The notes beneath the pieces are model-generated. The model worked only from the letters and a program-made list of their open reading frames with translations, did no database searches and was not told the origin of the DNA. A stretch of 64,000 nucleotides of DNA from DASYPQ01 sp036006425 (GTDB lineage: Bacteria; Planctomycetota; UBA1135; GCA-002686595): NCBI GenBank assembly GCA_036006425.1, contig DASYPQ010000010.1:1-64000 (forward strand), read 5' to 3'. The position numbers and the translations under genes were made by a program. Below are positions 56,660-64,000 of the stretch, in pieces; within the stretch, counting starts at the first letter, position 1, and every line of letters starts with the position of its first letter.

Positions 56660-58416
56660 TGCGGTGTCTGGGCGAGCGGCGCCTTCGAGACGTCGACGGT
56701 GACCCCGAGCCCGGCCATGAAGATCCCCTTGCCGTCCTCGAGCGCCTGGTTCGGGCGTTCCTCAAGGTTCACGAACCAGGGCTTGCTGCGCAGCTCGCGC
56801 GCGAAGGACTCGTAGAAGTTCGTCGCGATCGCCGGGCTGTCGGCGAAGAACGTGACGTCGAGACTGACCTTGACCGTGTCCGCCTTGTTCGACGACGTGC
56901 GCGCGCGCTGGTACACGGAGGTGACCTTGCGCAGCGAGGGCCGCGTCGTCTCGGTTCCGAGCTTCTCGAGCACGTCGAGGACGAGCGTCAGTCCCGCGAG
57001 CGCCGACTGCGGCTGGGCGACCTCCGTGTCCTGTCCGAGATCCTTCTCGAGCTTCTTGACCTCGCCCTGGAGAAGACCGCGCAGGCGCTCCATCTGCTCG
57101 TACTTCGTCAGATCGGTCGGCGCGTCCATGTTCGTCAGGAAGCGCTTGACGTCCTCCGACGGACTCTTGAGCGCGCCGGGCCGGCCCTTCTTGAGATCGC
57201 CGAGGAGGTAGGCCCGCGTGTAGTCGCGCCACGTCCCGAGGTTCGCGTCGACGAAGGTGATGTCCTTGTAGAGGAAGATGTTCCAGACGCCGAGCAGGGT
57301 GACGAGGAGCAGAGCGACGACCGCGAACGGAAGCTCGAGGCGCTCGAGCGCGCCGGTGTAGCGCAGCTCCTCGCGGCGCAACGAAGGCCTGAACACGCCG
57401 CCGCCGAGCTGCCGCAACGCGGCGCCGTACGCGACCACGAGCTCGCCCGCGTTCTCCTGTGGTTGGCCGCCCTCGCCGCCGAAGACGTCGAGCGGCCGGA
57501 CCGGCACGTCGAGGACGGTGCTCTCGAGGAGACCGGGCACCTCGATGCCGCAGACGTACACGCCTTCGACGGGGTGTGCCGTCCGCGCGGCGGAGACCGT
57601 GCGTCCGAGCTCGCGCCGGATGCGGCGGATCACCTGGTCGAGGCGTCGCTCCGCGTCGGCGGGGTCGACGACGACGGGCGCGGGCTCTGCGCTCGGCTCC
57701 GCGCCCTCGACGGGTGCCGGCGGTGCGGCGCCGGCTTCGGGTTCGACGACCGCGGCGGCGGCGGGCAGATCGTGGCTCATCGCGCCGAGGTGGATCGCGC
57801 GCATCTCGCGCAGCCGGCCGCCGTCCATGATCACGACCGACGTCGAGAGCTCGCCGATGTGCACGAGGATCTGCGCGGTGTCGACCGGGCAGACGCCGGC
57901 CGCGAGAGCGGCGTTCACCATCGCGGTCGCTTCGAGCTCGGCCTCCTGCGGCTCGATTCCCGCTCGCGTGCAGACGTCGAGCGCGCGGCGGAGATCGGCC
58001 TTCTGGACGGCCGTGATCAGGAGCTCGCTCGAATCCGCGGTCGCCTCCAGCGTGTGGAAGTCGACGACGACGTCGTCGATGCTCCATTGCGGGAGCAGGC
58101 TCTCGACTTCGAACTTGAGCACCGCCTCGATCTTCGCCCGGTCGGCGAACGGCATCTTCAGCGGGCGGAACGCCGCGAGACCCGTGTCGATCGCGAGGCC
58201 GATGTTGTCCGTCGGGACCGCGTGCTGCTTGATCGCGCGCGCGATGATCGCGGCGGATTCCTCGGCGGCTTCGTCGCTGCCCTCCGTGCCGGGCGCTCCG
58301 ACGCGCGGCAGGTCACCGACGGCCGACGCGACGACCCGACTTTTCTTCGGGCTGCCGTCGAGCACGACGAGCTCGAAGCGCCGCGAGCCGAGTCGAAGTC
58401 CGCAGGAACGGGCCAT
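56656..58416 (-). CDS. PilM-PilN (GspL-like) fusion protein
   Basis: The 586-residue protein has an actin-like PilM portion at residues 1-345 (LVVLDGSPKKSRVV, LAIDTGLAAFRPLKMPF, VLKFEVESLLPQWSIDD, ILVHIGELSTSVVIMDGGRL), interrupted by a Pro/Ala insert near 225-250. One membrane helix follows near 370-388 (LPFAVVALLLVTLLGVWNIFLY), then a PilN-like periplasmic domain. GspL of type II secretion has the same fused design, so either system is possible. It lies nine bases after the small periplasmic protein gene and is coupled to the PilO-like gene. Confidence 0.78.
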   Translation of the reverse strand: MARSCGLRLGSRRFELVVLDGSPKKSRVVASAVGDLPRVGAPGTEGSDEAAEESAAIIARAIKQHAVPTDNIGLAIDTGLAAFRPLKMPFADRAKIEAVLKFEVESLLPQWSIDDVVVDFHTLEATADSSELLITAVQKADLRRALDVCTRAGIEPQEAELEATAMVNAALAAGVCPVDTAQILVHIGELSTSVVIMDGGRLREMRAIHLGAMSHDLPAAAAVVEPEAGAAPPAPVEGAEPSAEPAPVVVDPADAERRLDQVIRRIRRELGRTVSAARTAHPVEGVYVCGIEVPGLLESTVLDVPVRPLDVFGGEGGQPQENAGELVVAYGAALRQLGGGVFRPSLRREELRYTGALERLELPFAVVALLLVTLLGVWNIFLYKDITFVDANLGTWRDYTRAYLLGDLKKGRPGALKSPSEDVKRFLTNMDAPTDLTKYEQMERLRGLLQGEVKKLEKDLGQDTEVAQPQSALAGLTLVLDVLEKLGTETTRPSLRKVTSVYQRARTSSNKADTVKVSLDVTFFADSPAIATNFYESFARELRSKPWFVNLEERPNQALEDGKGIFMAGLGVTVDVSKAPLAQTPQ

Positions 58417-58425
58417 GGAGATCCC

Positions 58426-58812
58426 TCAGCGCGGCGGGGTCCAGGTCGACACGAAACTGGGGCTGTCGAACTCTGCCCGGCGAGCGGGGGGCAAGACCTT
58501 ATCCCGGATCTGTTCGCCGTACCACCGTCCGAGGTCCGCGAGCTCGGGCTCCATCGCGGACAGCGTGTGCGCCATGTGGCTCGACTTGACGCGCTCGATG
58601 TCCCGCTCGTACCCCGCGATCAGGACGTGCAGCAGCGCCGTCCTCTCGGGCGAGAGCTGGAACGTGTGCGCGAGCTCGCGCTCGTACTCCGTGAACGGGC
58701 CGGCCTCCGGAGCGGGGCGGAACATCTTCACCGCCGCCAGCGCGCCGGCAGCACCTCCGGCCGCGAAACTCAACAGAGCGAGCAGGCCGATCCAGAGGCG
58801 CAGACTCTTCAT
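58426..58812 (-). CDS. Small anchored periplasmic protein, Spy/CpxP-like
   Basis: The 128-residue protein has an N-terminal membrane segment (LWIGLLALLSFAAGGAAGALAAV) and a helical remainder with FQLSPERTALLHVLIAGYERDIERV, reminiscent of Spy/CpxP or heavy-metal-sensor helices. The ATG overlaps the anti-sigma stop by one base (TGATG), so it may be a periplasmic sensor for the neighbouring sigma/anti-sigma pair. The family assignment is weak. Confidence 0.55.
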   Translation of the reverse strand: MKSLRLWIGLLALLSFAAGGAAGALAAVKMFRPAPEAGPFTEYERELAHTFQLSPERTALLHVLIAGYERDIERVKSSHMAHTLSAMEPELADLGRWYGEQIRDKVLPPARRAEFDSPSFVSTWTPPR

Positions 58813-59357
58813 CACGGGCGCTGGATCTCGACGGTCGTCGACGTCGCCGGGGGCGCCTTGGCCGCCTCTTCCCGGTTCATGCGGTCGAGTCGCTCGATCG
58901 CCTTCTGGACGCCGATCTCGGCGCGCCCGTCGGTGGCGCTCAGGCTCGTGCCCGAAGGCAGGCTCAGGCCGCGCAGTCCGAGCGAGAGGGCGATCACGAT
59001 CAAGGCCGCGGCGGCGGTCACCTGGAGGACGAAGCGGAGAGCGCGGTCCTCGGACGCCTCGGTCGCGGCGCCCGGGAGCGCGGCGGCGACGGCCGGGACG
59101 AACGTGAGGCTGGGCTCGAGACGCGGCTCGCCCGTGTCGCCGGCGAAGGCTCGGCGCGCGACGCGCGACGCGAAGCCCTTCGGAACGGCGACCGCGTTGG
59201 TCGCGGAGAACCAGCGCTTCATGTTCTTCTCGCTCTGCGCTCCCGCGCGGCACGGCTGGCAGTCGAGCAGGTGACGGCGCAGCGGTGCCGCTTGCGCTTC
59301 GGAGAGCTCCCCGTCGAGGTAGCTCGGGATCAGCGGTTGGGCCTGGTTGCATTCCAT
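58812..59357 (-). CDS. Zinc-finger anti-sigma factor
   Basis: The 181-residue protein begins with the anti-sigma zinc-binding domain (MECNQAQPLIPSYLDGELS, then HLLDCQPC with the HxxxCxxC ligands at about residues 29-36), followed by a membrane helix near 124-142 (VLQVTAAAALIVIALSLGL) and a short periplasmic tail. It follows the ECF sigma gene by 11 bp and is its probable partner. ATG at 59357 is chosen over 59372 because it places Cys3 at the family N-terminus. Confidence 0.85.
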   Translation of the reverse strand: MECNQAQPLIPSYLDGELSEAQAAPLRRHLLDCQPCRAGAQSEKNMKRWFSATNAVAVPKGFASRVARRAFAGDTGEPRLEPSLTFVPAVAAALPGAATEASEDRALRFVLQVTAAAALIVIALSLGLRGLSLPSGTSLSATDGRAEIGVQKAIERLDRMNREEAAKAPPATSTTVEIQRP

Positions 59358-59368
59358 GGTGGTGCTCC

Positions 59369-59950
59369 TCACTCCTCGCCGAACTCCGGGTGTCTCTGGA
59401 GCAGCTTGTCCTTGAATCGGGCGCGCGCGCGGAACAGCCTCGACTCGACCGTGCCGATCGAGATCCCGAGCACATCCGCGATCTGCTGGTACGAAAGGTC
59501 CTCGAACTCGCGCATCACGAGCACGGCGCGGAAGATCTCCGGCAGCTCGCCGAGCACGGCGTGCGTGATCCGCGCGATCTCGTCGCGCTCCATCCCGGCG
59601 CTCGGACCCGAGACGCGGGTCGAACCGGGCGCCGCGACGGCTTCGGGGTCCTCGACGATGTTCACCGGCGAACGCCCGCGGCGCTTGATCCCGTCGAGGA
59701 TCGTGTTCACCGCGATGCGGTACAGCCAGGTGAAGAAGGAGGACTGTCCCTGGAACGTGTCGAGGCGGCTGAAGGCCTTCAGGAACGTGTCCTGGACGAG
59801 GTCCTCGACGTCGACCGCGTTGCGCGTGTAGTGGCGCGCGAGGGAGAAGATCCGCTCCTGGTAGCGCTCGACGAGGAGCTGGAACGAGGCTTGGCTCCCG
59901 GCCAGGGTCTCCCGGACGAGGCTCTCGTCCTCGACCTGGGCCGCTTCCAT
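59369..59950 (-). CDS. RpoE-like ECF sigma factor
   Basis: The 193-residue sigma factor has region 2 (VDVEDLVQDTFLKAFSRLD, SFFTWLYRIAVNTILDGIKRR) and region 4 (LPEIFRAVLVMREFEDLSYQQIADVLGISIGTVESRLFRARARFKDKL), both canonical. The start is uncertain: ATG 59950 is preferred for homology, and ATG 60013 would overlap ribBA by 17 bp. It sits between ribBA and its zinc-finger anti-sigma factor. Some ECF factors with this gene order control envelope stress; the regulon here is unknown. Confidence 0.92.
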   Translation of the reverse strand: MEAAQVEDESLVRETLAGSQASFQLLVERYQERIFSLARHYTRNAVDVEDLVQDTFLKAFSRLDTFQGQSSFFTWLYRIAVNTILDGIKRRGRSPVNIVEDPEAVAAPGSTRVSGPSAGMERDEIARITHAVLGELPEIFRAVLVMREFEDLSYQQIADVLGISIGTVESRLFRARARFKDKLLQRHPEFGEE

Positions 59951-59996
59951 CAAGGTGGCTTCCACGCGGGGCCCTCGGACGCCTTCGGGAGGGGTT

Positions 59997-61262
59997 CTAT
60001 TCCCGGCGTCCATGGCGTGTGCGCGGGTCGTCGACGTCGTGGAGGGTGTGCCCCAGCTTGTCGCGCTTCGTGCGCAAGTACTTGAGGTTGTTGGAGTTGG
60101 CCGGGGTGGTCAGCGGGGCCTGGTCGACGACATCGAGGCCGTAGCCGTGGAGCCCGGCGATCTTCTTCGGGTTGTTCGTCAGGATCCGCATCTTCCGGAC
60201 GCCCAGGTAATGGAGGATCTGGGCCCCGAGACCGTACTCCCGCAGGTCGGCCGGGAAACCGAGGGCCTCGTTCGCCTCGACGGTGTCGAGACCCTCGTCC
60301 TGAAGCCGGTAGGCCTTGAGCTTGTTCTCGAGGCCGATGCCGCGGCCCTCCTGGCGCATGTACACGAGGACCCCGCGCGGCTGCTTGCCGAGGATCTCGA
60401 GCGCCTTGTCGAGCTGGGGGCCGCAGTCGCAGCGCAGCGAATGGAGGACGTCTCCCGTGAGGCACTCCGAGTGCACGCGGACGGTCACGGGATCCTCGAC
60501 CGGACCCCGCGGGCCGTCGAGACCGGGTCCGGGCATCCCGATCGTCAGCGCCAGGTGGTCCTTCCCGTCGATCTTCGAGCGGAAGAGGTGCGCCATGAAC
60601 GAGCCGAAGCGGGTCGGCATCGGGACGTCCATCTCGATCGGCTCGATCAGGCGTTCGTTCTGGCGCCGCCAGGCGATCAGGCCCTCGATCGTGCAGATCT
60701 TGAGCCGGTGCCGCTCGGCGAAGACCTCGAGGTCGGGCATCCGCGCCATCGACCCGTCGTCCTTCATGATCTCGCAGATCACGCCGGCGGGGGCGGAGCC
60801 CGCGAGACGGGCGAGGTCGACGATCCCCTCGGTCTGGCCGCCGCGGACGAGGACGCCCCCCTCGCGCGCGCGCAGCGGGAAGACGTGGCCCGGGCGGGCG
60901 AGGTCCTCGGGGCGCGAGCCCGGGGCGCTCGCGACGCGGATCGTGTGGGCGCGGTCCTTCGCGCTGATGCCCGTCGTGACGCCGTGCGCGGCCTCGATCG
61001 AGACCGTGAAGCCGGTGCCCATCTTGCTCGTGTTGCGCTGGACCTGGGGCTCGAGGTGGAGCCGGTCGCAGAGCTCCGGCGCCATCGGCATGCAGACGAG
61101 GCCGCGGCCCTCGCGCGCCATGAAGTTGATCGCTTCGGGCGTCACGTGCTCGGCGAGCATCGCGAGGTCGCCTTCGTTCTCCCGACCCGGATCGTCGACG
61201 AGGATGACCATGCGCCCGGCGCGGAGGTCTTCGAGGATTTCGGGGATCGAGGCGATCGGCAT
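59997..61262 (-). CDS. ribBA: Bifunctional 3,4-dihydroxy-2-butanone-4-phosphate synthase / GTP cyclohydrolase II
   Basis: This protein makes two riboflavin precursors, from ribulose 5-phosphate (RibB half) and from GTP (RibA half). Residues 1-205 hold the RibB blocks VDDPGRENEGDLAMLAEH and RPGHVFPLRAREGGVL. Residues 206-421 hold RibA with the zinc site CLTGDVLHSLRCDCG, RQEGRGIGL and LTNNPKKI. Start at ATG 61262 by homology; ATG 61289 would add nine residues. A riboflavin supply fits the flavoprotein genes nearby, but no FMN riboswitch is visible in the 80-bp upstream region. Confidence 0.95.
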   Translation of the reverse strand: MPIASIPEILEDLRAGRMVILVDDPGRENEGDLAMLAEHVTPEAINFMAREGRGLVCMPMAPELCDRLHLEPQVQRNTSKMGTGFTVSIEAAHGVTTGISAKDRAHTIRVASAPGSRPEDLARPGHVFPLRAREGGVLVRGGQTEGIVDLARLAGSAPAGVICEIMKDDGSMARMPDLEVFAERHRLKICTIEGLIAWRRQNERLIEPIEMDVPMPTRFGSFMAHLFRSKIDGKDHLALTIGMPGPGLDGPRGPVEDPVTVRVHSECLTGDVLHSLRCDCGPQLDKALEILGKQPRGVLVYMRQEGRGIGLENKLKAYRLQDEGLDTVEANEALGFPADLREYGLGAQILHYLGVRKMRILTNNPKKIAGLHGYGLDVVDQAPLTTPANSNNLKYLRTKRDKLGHTLHDVDDPRTRHGRRE

Positions 61263-61342
61263 CGTGGCGCGCTCCGGGCGACGCTTCATAGTATCGGGCC
61301 TCGTCGAAGCCGGCCAATTCCCGCGCACACTTCACCAGCACC

Positions 61343-63436
61343 ATGAGAACCCGCCTTTTCGTACTCGCCGCCGCGTCCCTCGTCGCGGGATCGCTCGCAG
61401 CCTCGTGCCGGGAACTCGGCGGTGTCTCCGACACCCCCGCGCGTCCGGGCGGGGATCCGCAGCACGCGCAAGCGGTCCCGACGTCCAAGTCGAGCCCGTC
61501 GACCCCGCAGGATCCGCGCGCGATGATCGCGCTGTACGAGGACTCGCGCAGCGACGGCGACGGATTGCTCGAGACGTTCGCCGCCGACGGCGCGGAGTCG
61601 ACGCGCGTCCGCGCCGTGTTCGCGCTCGGCAGGATGCCCTTTCCCGAGGAAGGCGCCACCGTCACGCGCGCTCTCTGCGCTGCGGCGAAGGGCACCTCCG
61701 AGCGCGTCCGCGCGGCCGCCTTATTCGGCCTCGGGCTCCGCGGCGATCCCGCGGCGGCCGACACGCTCGTCGAGGGACGCAACGATCCGATCCCGGACGT
61801 CCGCGCGCGCGCCGTCGAAGCCGCGAGCCGCATCGACGAGCCGAGGATGCACGGGCTCGTCCTCGGTGCGCTGAGCGACGAGGCGGAGATCGTGCGCGCG
61901 GAAGCGGCCGTCGGGCCGAGCCGCTGGAAGCGCGACGCAGCCGACTCGGACGCCGTCGACACGGCGCTCGTCGCCGCGGCGAGTGCGACGAAGGACGTCG
62001 ACGTCGCCTGGCGCGCGCTTTCCTCGCTCGCACGGCGGCGCAGCGCGAAGGGAGCCGCGGTCTTCGCGGCTTCGATCACGCACGTCGACGCGCGCATGCG
62101 GATCTTCTCGGCGCAGGGCTTGAAGGTCGTTCCCGTCGACGCCGGAGCCCAGGAGAAGCTGCGCGCCGCCCTCGCCGATCCGGACTGGCGCGTCGCCTGC
62201 GAAGCCGCGCTCGCGATCGGCGAGCATCCCGACGCCGCGGCGCTGCCCGCTCTCGAGAAGGCGCTCGCGCATTCCTCGTCGCACGTGCGCCGCTGCGCGG
62301 CGGAGGCGCTGGCTCATTTCGTCGACGCGAAGGAGGCCGTGCGGCCGATCCTCGCGCGCGCGAAGGACGACGCCTCGGTCGACGTCCGCTGCTCCGTGCT
62401 CGTCGCGCGCGCGCAGCTCGACGGCGACGCGTTGGCGGGCGAGGTCGAAAAGGCCGCCGTGAGCAAAGAGGCGCTCTGGCGCGCGGGTGCCGCGGGAGCG
62501 GCCGGATCCCTGAGCCACGGGAAGGCGATCCCGCTGCTCCTGAAGCTCACGCACGACTCCGATCCGCACGTCGTCGACGTCGCGGCGCACGCGTTGAAGG
62601 GGCACGCGACGCCCGAAGTGCACGCGCGGCTCGTGGAGATGCTCGGCGACGCCGACAACGGCGTGCGCCTCGCGGCGGTCGACGTGCTCAAGGAGACCGG
62701 CGGGGCCGGCGACCTCGACGCGTTCGCGAAGTGCCTCTCGACGAGCCGCGGGGACATCTCCGGTGAGATCGCCTCCGGCGTCGTCGATGCCGCGGCGCGC
62801 ATCGGAGGCGAGCCCGCCCGGCCGATCCTCGAGCGCGGCGCCTTCCACACGAGCGCGTTCGTGCGCCAGAAGTCGCGCGCGGCGCTCGCGAAGGATTTTC
62901 CGGGCACCAAGTTCGAAGGATCGAACGACCGGCCCGCGAGTCCGCCGATGGTGCCGCTCCCGGACACCGACTACCCGACTTCCGGTCCGAATCCGCGCGT
63001 CGAGGTCGTGACGAACCGCGGCACGATGGTGTTCGAGCTCTTGCGCAACGAGTGCCCCGTCCACGTCTTCAACTTCATGACGCTCGCGCGGCGCGGCTTC
63101 TACGACGGGACGACTTTCCACCGCGTGGTCCCCGACTTCGTGATCCAGGGCGGCGATCGGCGCGGCGACGGCAACGGGGGAGCGACGTGGCGCGGCGATC
63201 CGCTGCGCGGGGAGTTCACGCCGCGCAAGTTCGCGCGCGGGTCGCTCGGGATGCCGCGCAACGACGACCCCGACAGCGGCGGCAGCCAGATCTTCGTGAC
63301 GCACCGCGAGACGCCGCATCTCGACGGGCGCTACACGCTGTTCGGCGAGCTCCGCGACGGCTTCGAGGTCCTGGACTCGATCGAACTCGGGGACACGATC
63401 CGCACCGTGCGGGTCGTCGGGGACCCGTCGCGCTGA
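61343..63436 (+). CDS. HEAT-repeat lipoprotein fused to a cyclophilin-type peptidyl-prolyl isomerase
   Basis: The 697-residue lipoprotein (signal VAGSLAASC) has helical HEAT repeats from about 65 to 510 (units such as VRAAALFGLGLRGDP and VRRCAAEALAHF). After a linker, a cyclophilin domain occupies about 551-697 with FHRVVPDFVIQGGDRRGDG, LGMPRNDDPDSGGSQIFVT and LDGRYTLFGEL. Cyclophilins catalyse proline cis-trans isomerisation in protein folding, and the usual active-site Arg (FHRV) is present. The HEAT array would hold clients or partners. Divergent from ribBA, 80 bp between starts. Confidence 0.9.
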   Translation: MRTRLFVLAAASLVAGSLAASCRELGGVSDTPARPGGDPQHAQAVPTSKSSPSTPQDPRAMIALYEDSRSDGDGLLETFAADGAESTRVRAVFALGRMPFPEEGATVTRALCAAAKGTSERVRAAALFGLGLRGDPAAADTLVEGRNDPIPDVRARAVEAASRIDEPRMHGLVLGALSDEAEIVRAEAAVGPSRWKRDAADSDAVDTALVAAASATKDVDVAWRALSSLARRRSAKGAAVFAASITHVDARMRIFSAQGLKVVPVDAGAQEKLRAALADPDWRVACEAALAIGEHPDAAALPALEKALAHSSSHVRRCAAEALAHFVDAKEAVRPILARAKDDASVDVRCSVLVARAQLDGDALAGEVEKAAVSKEALWRAGAAGAAGSLSHGKAIPLLLKLTHDSDPHVVDVAAHALKGHATPEVHARLVEMLGDADNGVRLAAVDVLKETGGAGDLDAFAKCLSTSRGDISGEIASGVVDAAARIGGEPARPILERGAFHTSAFVRQKSRAALAKDFPGTKFEGSNDRPASPPMVPLPDTDYPTSGPNPRVEVVTNRGTMVFELLRNECPVHVFNFMTLARRGFYDGTTFHRVVPDFVIQGGDRRGDGNGGATWRGDPLRGEFTPRKFARGSLGMPRNDDPDSGGSQIFVTHRETPHLDGRYTLFGELRDGFEVLDSIELGDTIRTVRVVGDPSR

Positions 63437-63450
63437 GCTGAACCAAGGTT

Positions 63451-63510
63451 CGAAGCCCGTTTGGGGCCTCCAGGAGGGGGATGGGCTTCATTCTCCCCCG
63501 GGGGTGGGCC
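63451..63510 (+). terminator. Possible terminator region after the isomerase gene
   Basis: GGGGGA and TCCCCC flank a short spacer in this GC-rich stretch (about 63476-63501), forming a 6-bp stem, but no T-run follows. Weak evidence for termination between the isomerase gene and the last gene. Confidence 0.25.
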
Positions 63511-63569
63511 GATGAGATCTCGCGCAGGCGAGGTTCCTTCGAGACATCCACCTCGCGCGCACCCAAACC

Positions 63570-64000
63570 ATGAGCCAGACCAAGACGCGCATCGGGATCC
63601 TCGTCGTCGCCGGATCGACCGCCATTTTCGCCGCACTGCGCATTCACGACGTCGAATCCCGGGTATCGCGCGTGGAGCGCGCGCCGCGGGCAGACCCCGC
63701 GCAGGTCGAGCGTCTCGCGAGCTCGATGCGCGAAGCCGAGGAGAAGATCGCGGGTTCGCTGCGCGAGATCGCCGAGCTCGAGCACAAGAGCGCGCACGTC
63801 ACCGAGGTCGATCGGCGCATCGAAGAGCTGCGCAGCGGGCTCGAGAAGGCGGCCGGCACGCTCGCCGATCAGCACAAGCGGATCGCGGCGTGGGACGACA
63901 TCGAGAAGCAGATCGGTCCGCGCGCGCTCGATGCGCGGATGGAGGAGTACCGGCAGAAGGTGGAGGAGCAATGGCGCCGCGTCGACGAGGACGCGCGCAC
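63570..64000 (+). CDS. Unknown coiled-coil membrane-anchored protein (partial)
   Basis: The first 143 residues are visible, and the frame runs off the window end. A membrane anchor or signal (IGILVVAGSTAIFAALRI, residues 8-25) is followed by a long charged coiled coil (LASSMREAEEKIAGSL, VDRRIEELRSGLEKAAGTL, RMEEYRQKVEEQWRRVDED). No family is recognised from this part; a C-terminal enzymatic domain could follow outside the window. Confidence 0.65.
   Translation, partial: MSQTKTRIGILVVAGSTAIFAALRIHDVESRVSRVERAPRADPAQVERLASSMREAEEKIAGSLREIAELEHKSAHVTEVDRRIEELRSGLEKAAGTLADQHKRIAAWDDIEKQIGPRALDARMEEYRQKVEEQWRRVDEDAR

Noticed and set aside
61263..61342. FMN riboswitch upstream of ribBA
   Set aside because: The gap to the divergent gene is only about 80 bp, too short for the aptamer, and none of its conserved segments is recognisable.
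63451..63510. Confident terminator after the isomerase gene
   Set aside because: Only a 6-bp G/C stem without a T-run; listed as weak.

Overview
The window is about 64 kb of very GC-rich bacterial DNA (roughly 70% by eye), densely packed with short gaps and many ATGA, GTGA and TGATG start/stop overlaps. It contains no rRNA, tRNA, CRISPR array, insertion sequence or phage gene that I can see. Outer-membrane barrel and lipoprotein genes indicate a two-membrane cell. The DUF1501/DUF1800 pair, the von Willebrand/YfbK anti-sigma fusion, ECF sigma factors, system II cytochrome c maturation and a fused PilM-PilN protein suggest a high-GC member of the Planctomycetota or a neighbouring phylum. This is inference; Myxococcota-like lineages are the main alternative.

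Layout. 1-4234 (minus) is a complex I operon, nuoA-B-C-D-H-I, without nuoEFG between D and H, with a good sigma-70-type promoter at 4462-4491. 4843-5664 is a radical-SAM-like protein that has lost its iron-sulfur cysteines. 5678-10087 holds an ABC ATPase and its probable permease, separated by three opposite-strand genes. 10094-16909 carries RNA and DNA maintenance genes (RluA-type pseudouridine synthase, bS21, RecD2, RarA, SpoU methyltransferase, RsgA).

17011-31687 (plus) is the most striking block. A lipoprotein with a duplicated domain, ResB and CcsA (system II cytochrome c assembly) and a DUF2959 lipoprotein are followed by a ferredoxin-flavoprotein-di-heme b fusion. After that come a 23-haem cytochrome c, an outer-membrane beta-barrel, a 7-haem lipoprotein and an 11-haem lipoprotein. 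Together they look like a complete route for electrons from a reduced cytoplasmic donor through both membranes (a porin-cytochrome conduit), encoded beside the machinery that attaches the haems.

31674-44775 is mixed metabolism and unknowns: DUF2752, folC, NUDIX, DUF1501/DUF1800, UbiD-like decarboxylase, DUF547, SGNH hydrolase, tryptophan 2,3-dioxygenase and DUF423. A 35-bp perfect inverted repeat lies at 34520-34620 and takes in the stop codons of both flanking genes. 44803-48056 is an ECF sigma factor with a von Willebrand-type anti-sigma fusion. 48213-51671 holds agmatinase/arginase, DUF4870, a C26 amidotransferase and aroB. 51655-52680 encodes a TlpA-like thioredoxin-fold protein whose active site reads W-[UGA]-V-P-C, a strong selenocysteine candidate. 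carB follows at 52861.

56105-61289 (minus) is an apparent operon ribBA - rpoE-type sigma - zinc-finger anti-sigma - small periplasmic protein - PilMN fusion - PilO-like. The window ends with a HEAT-repeat/cyclophilin lipoprotein and a truncated coiled-coil protein.
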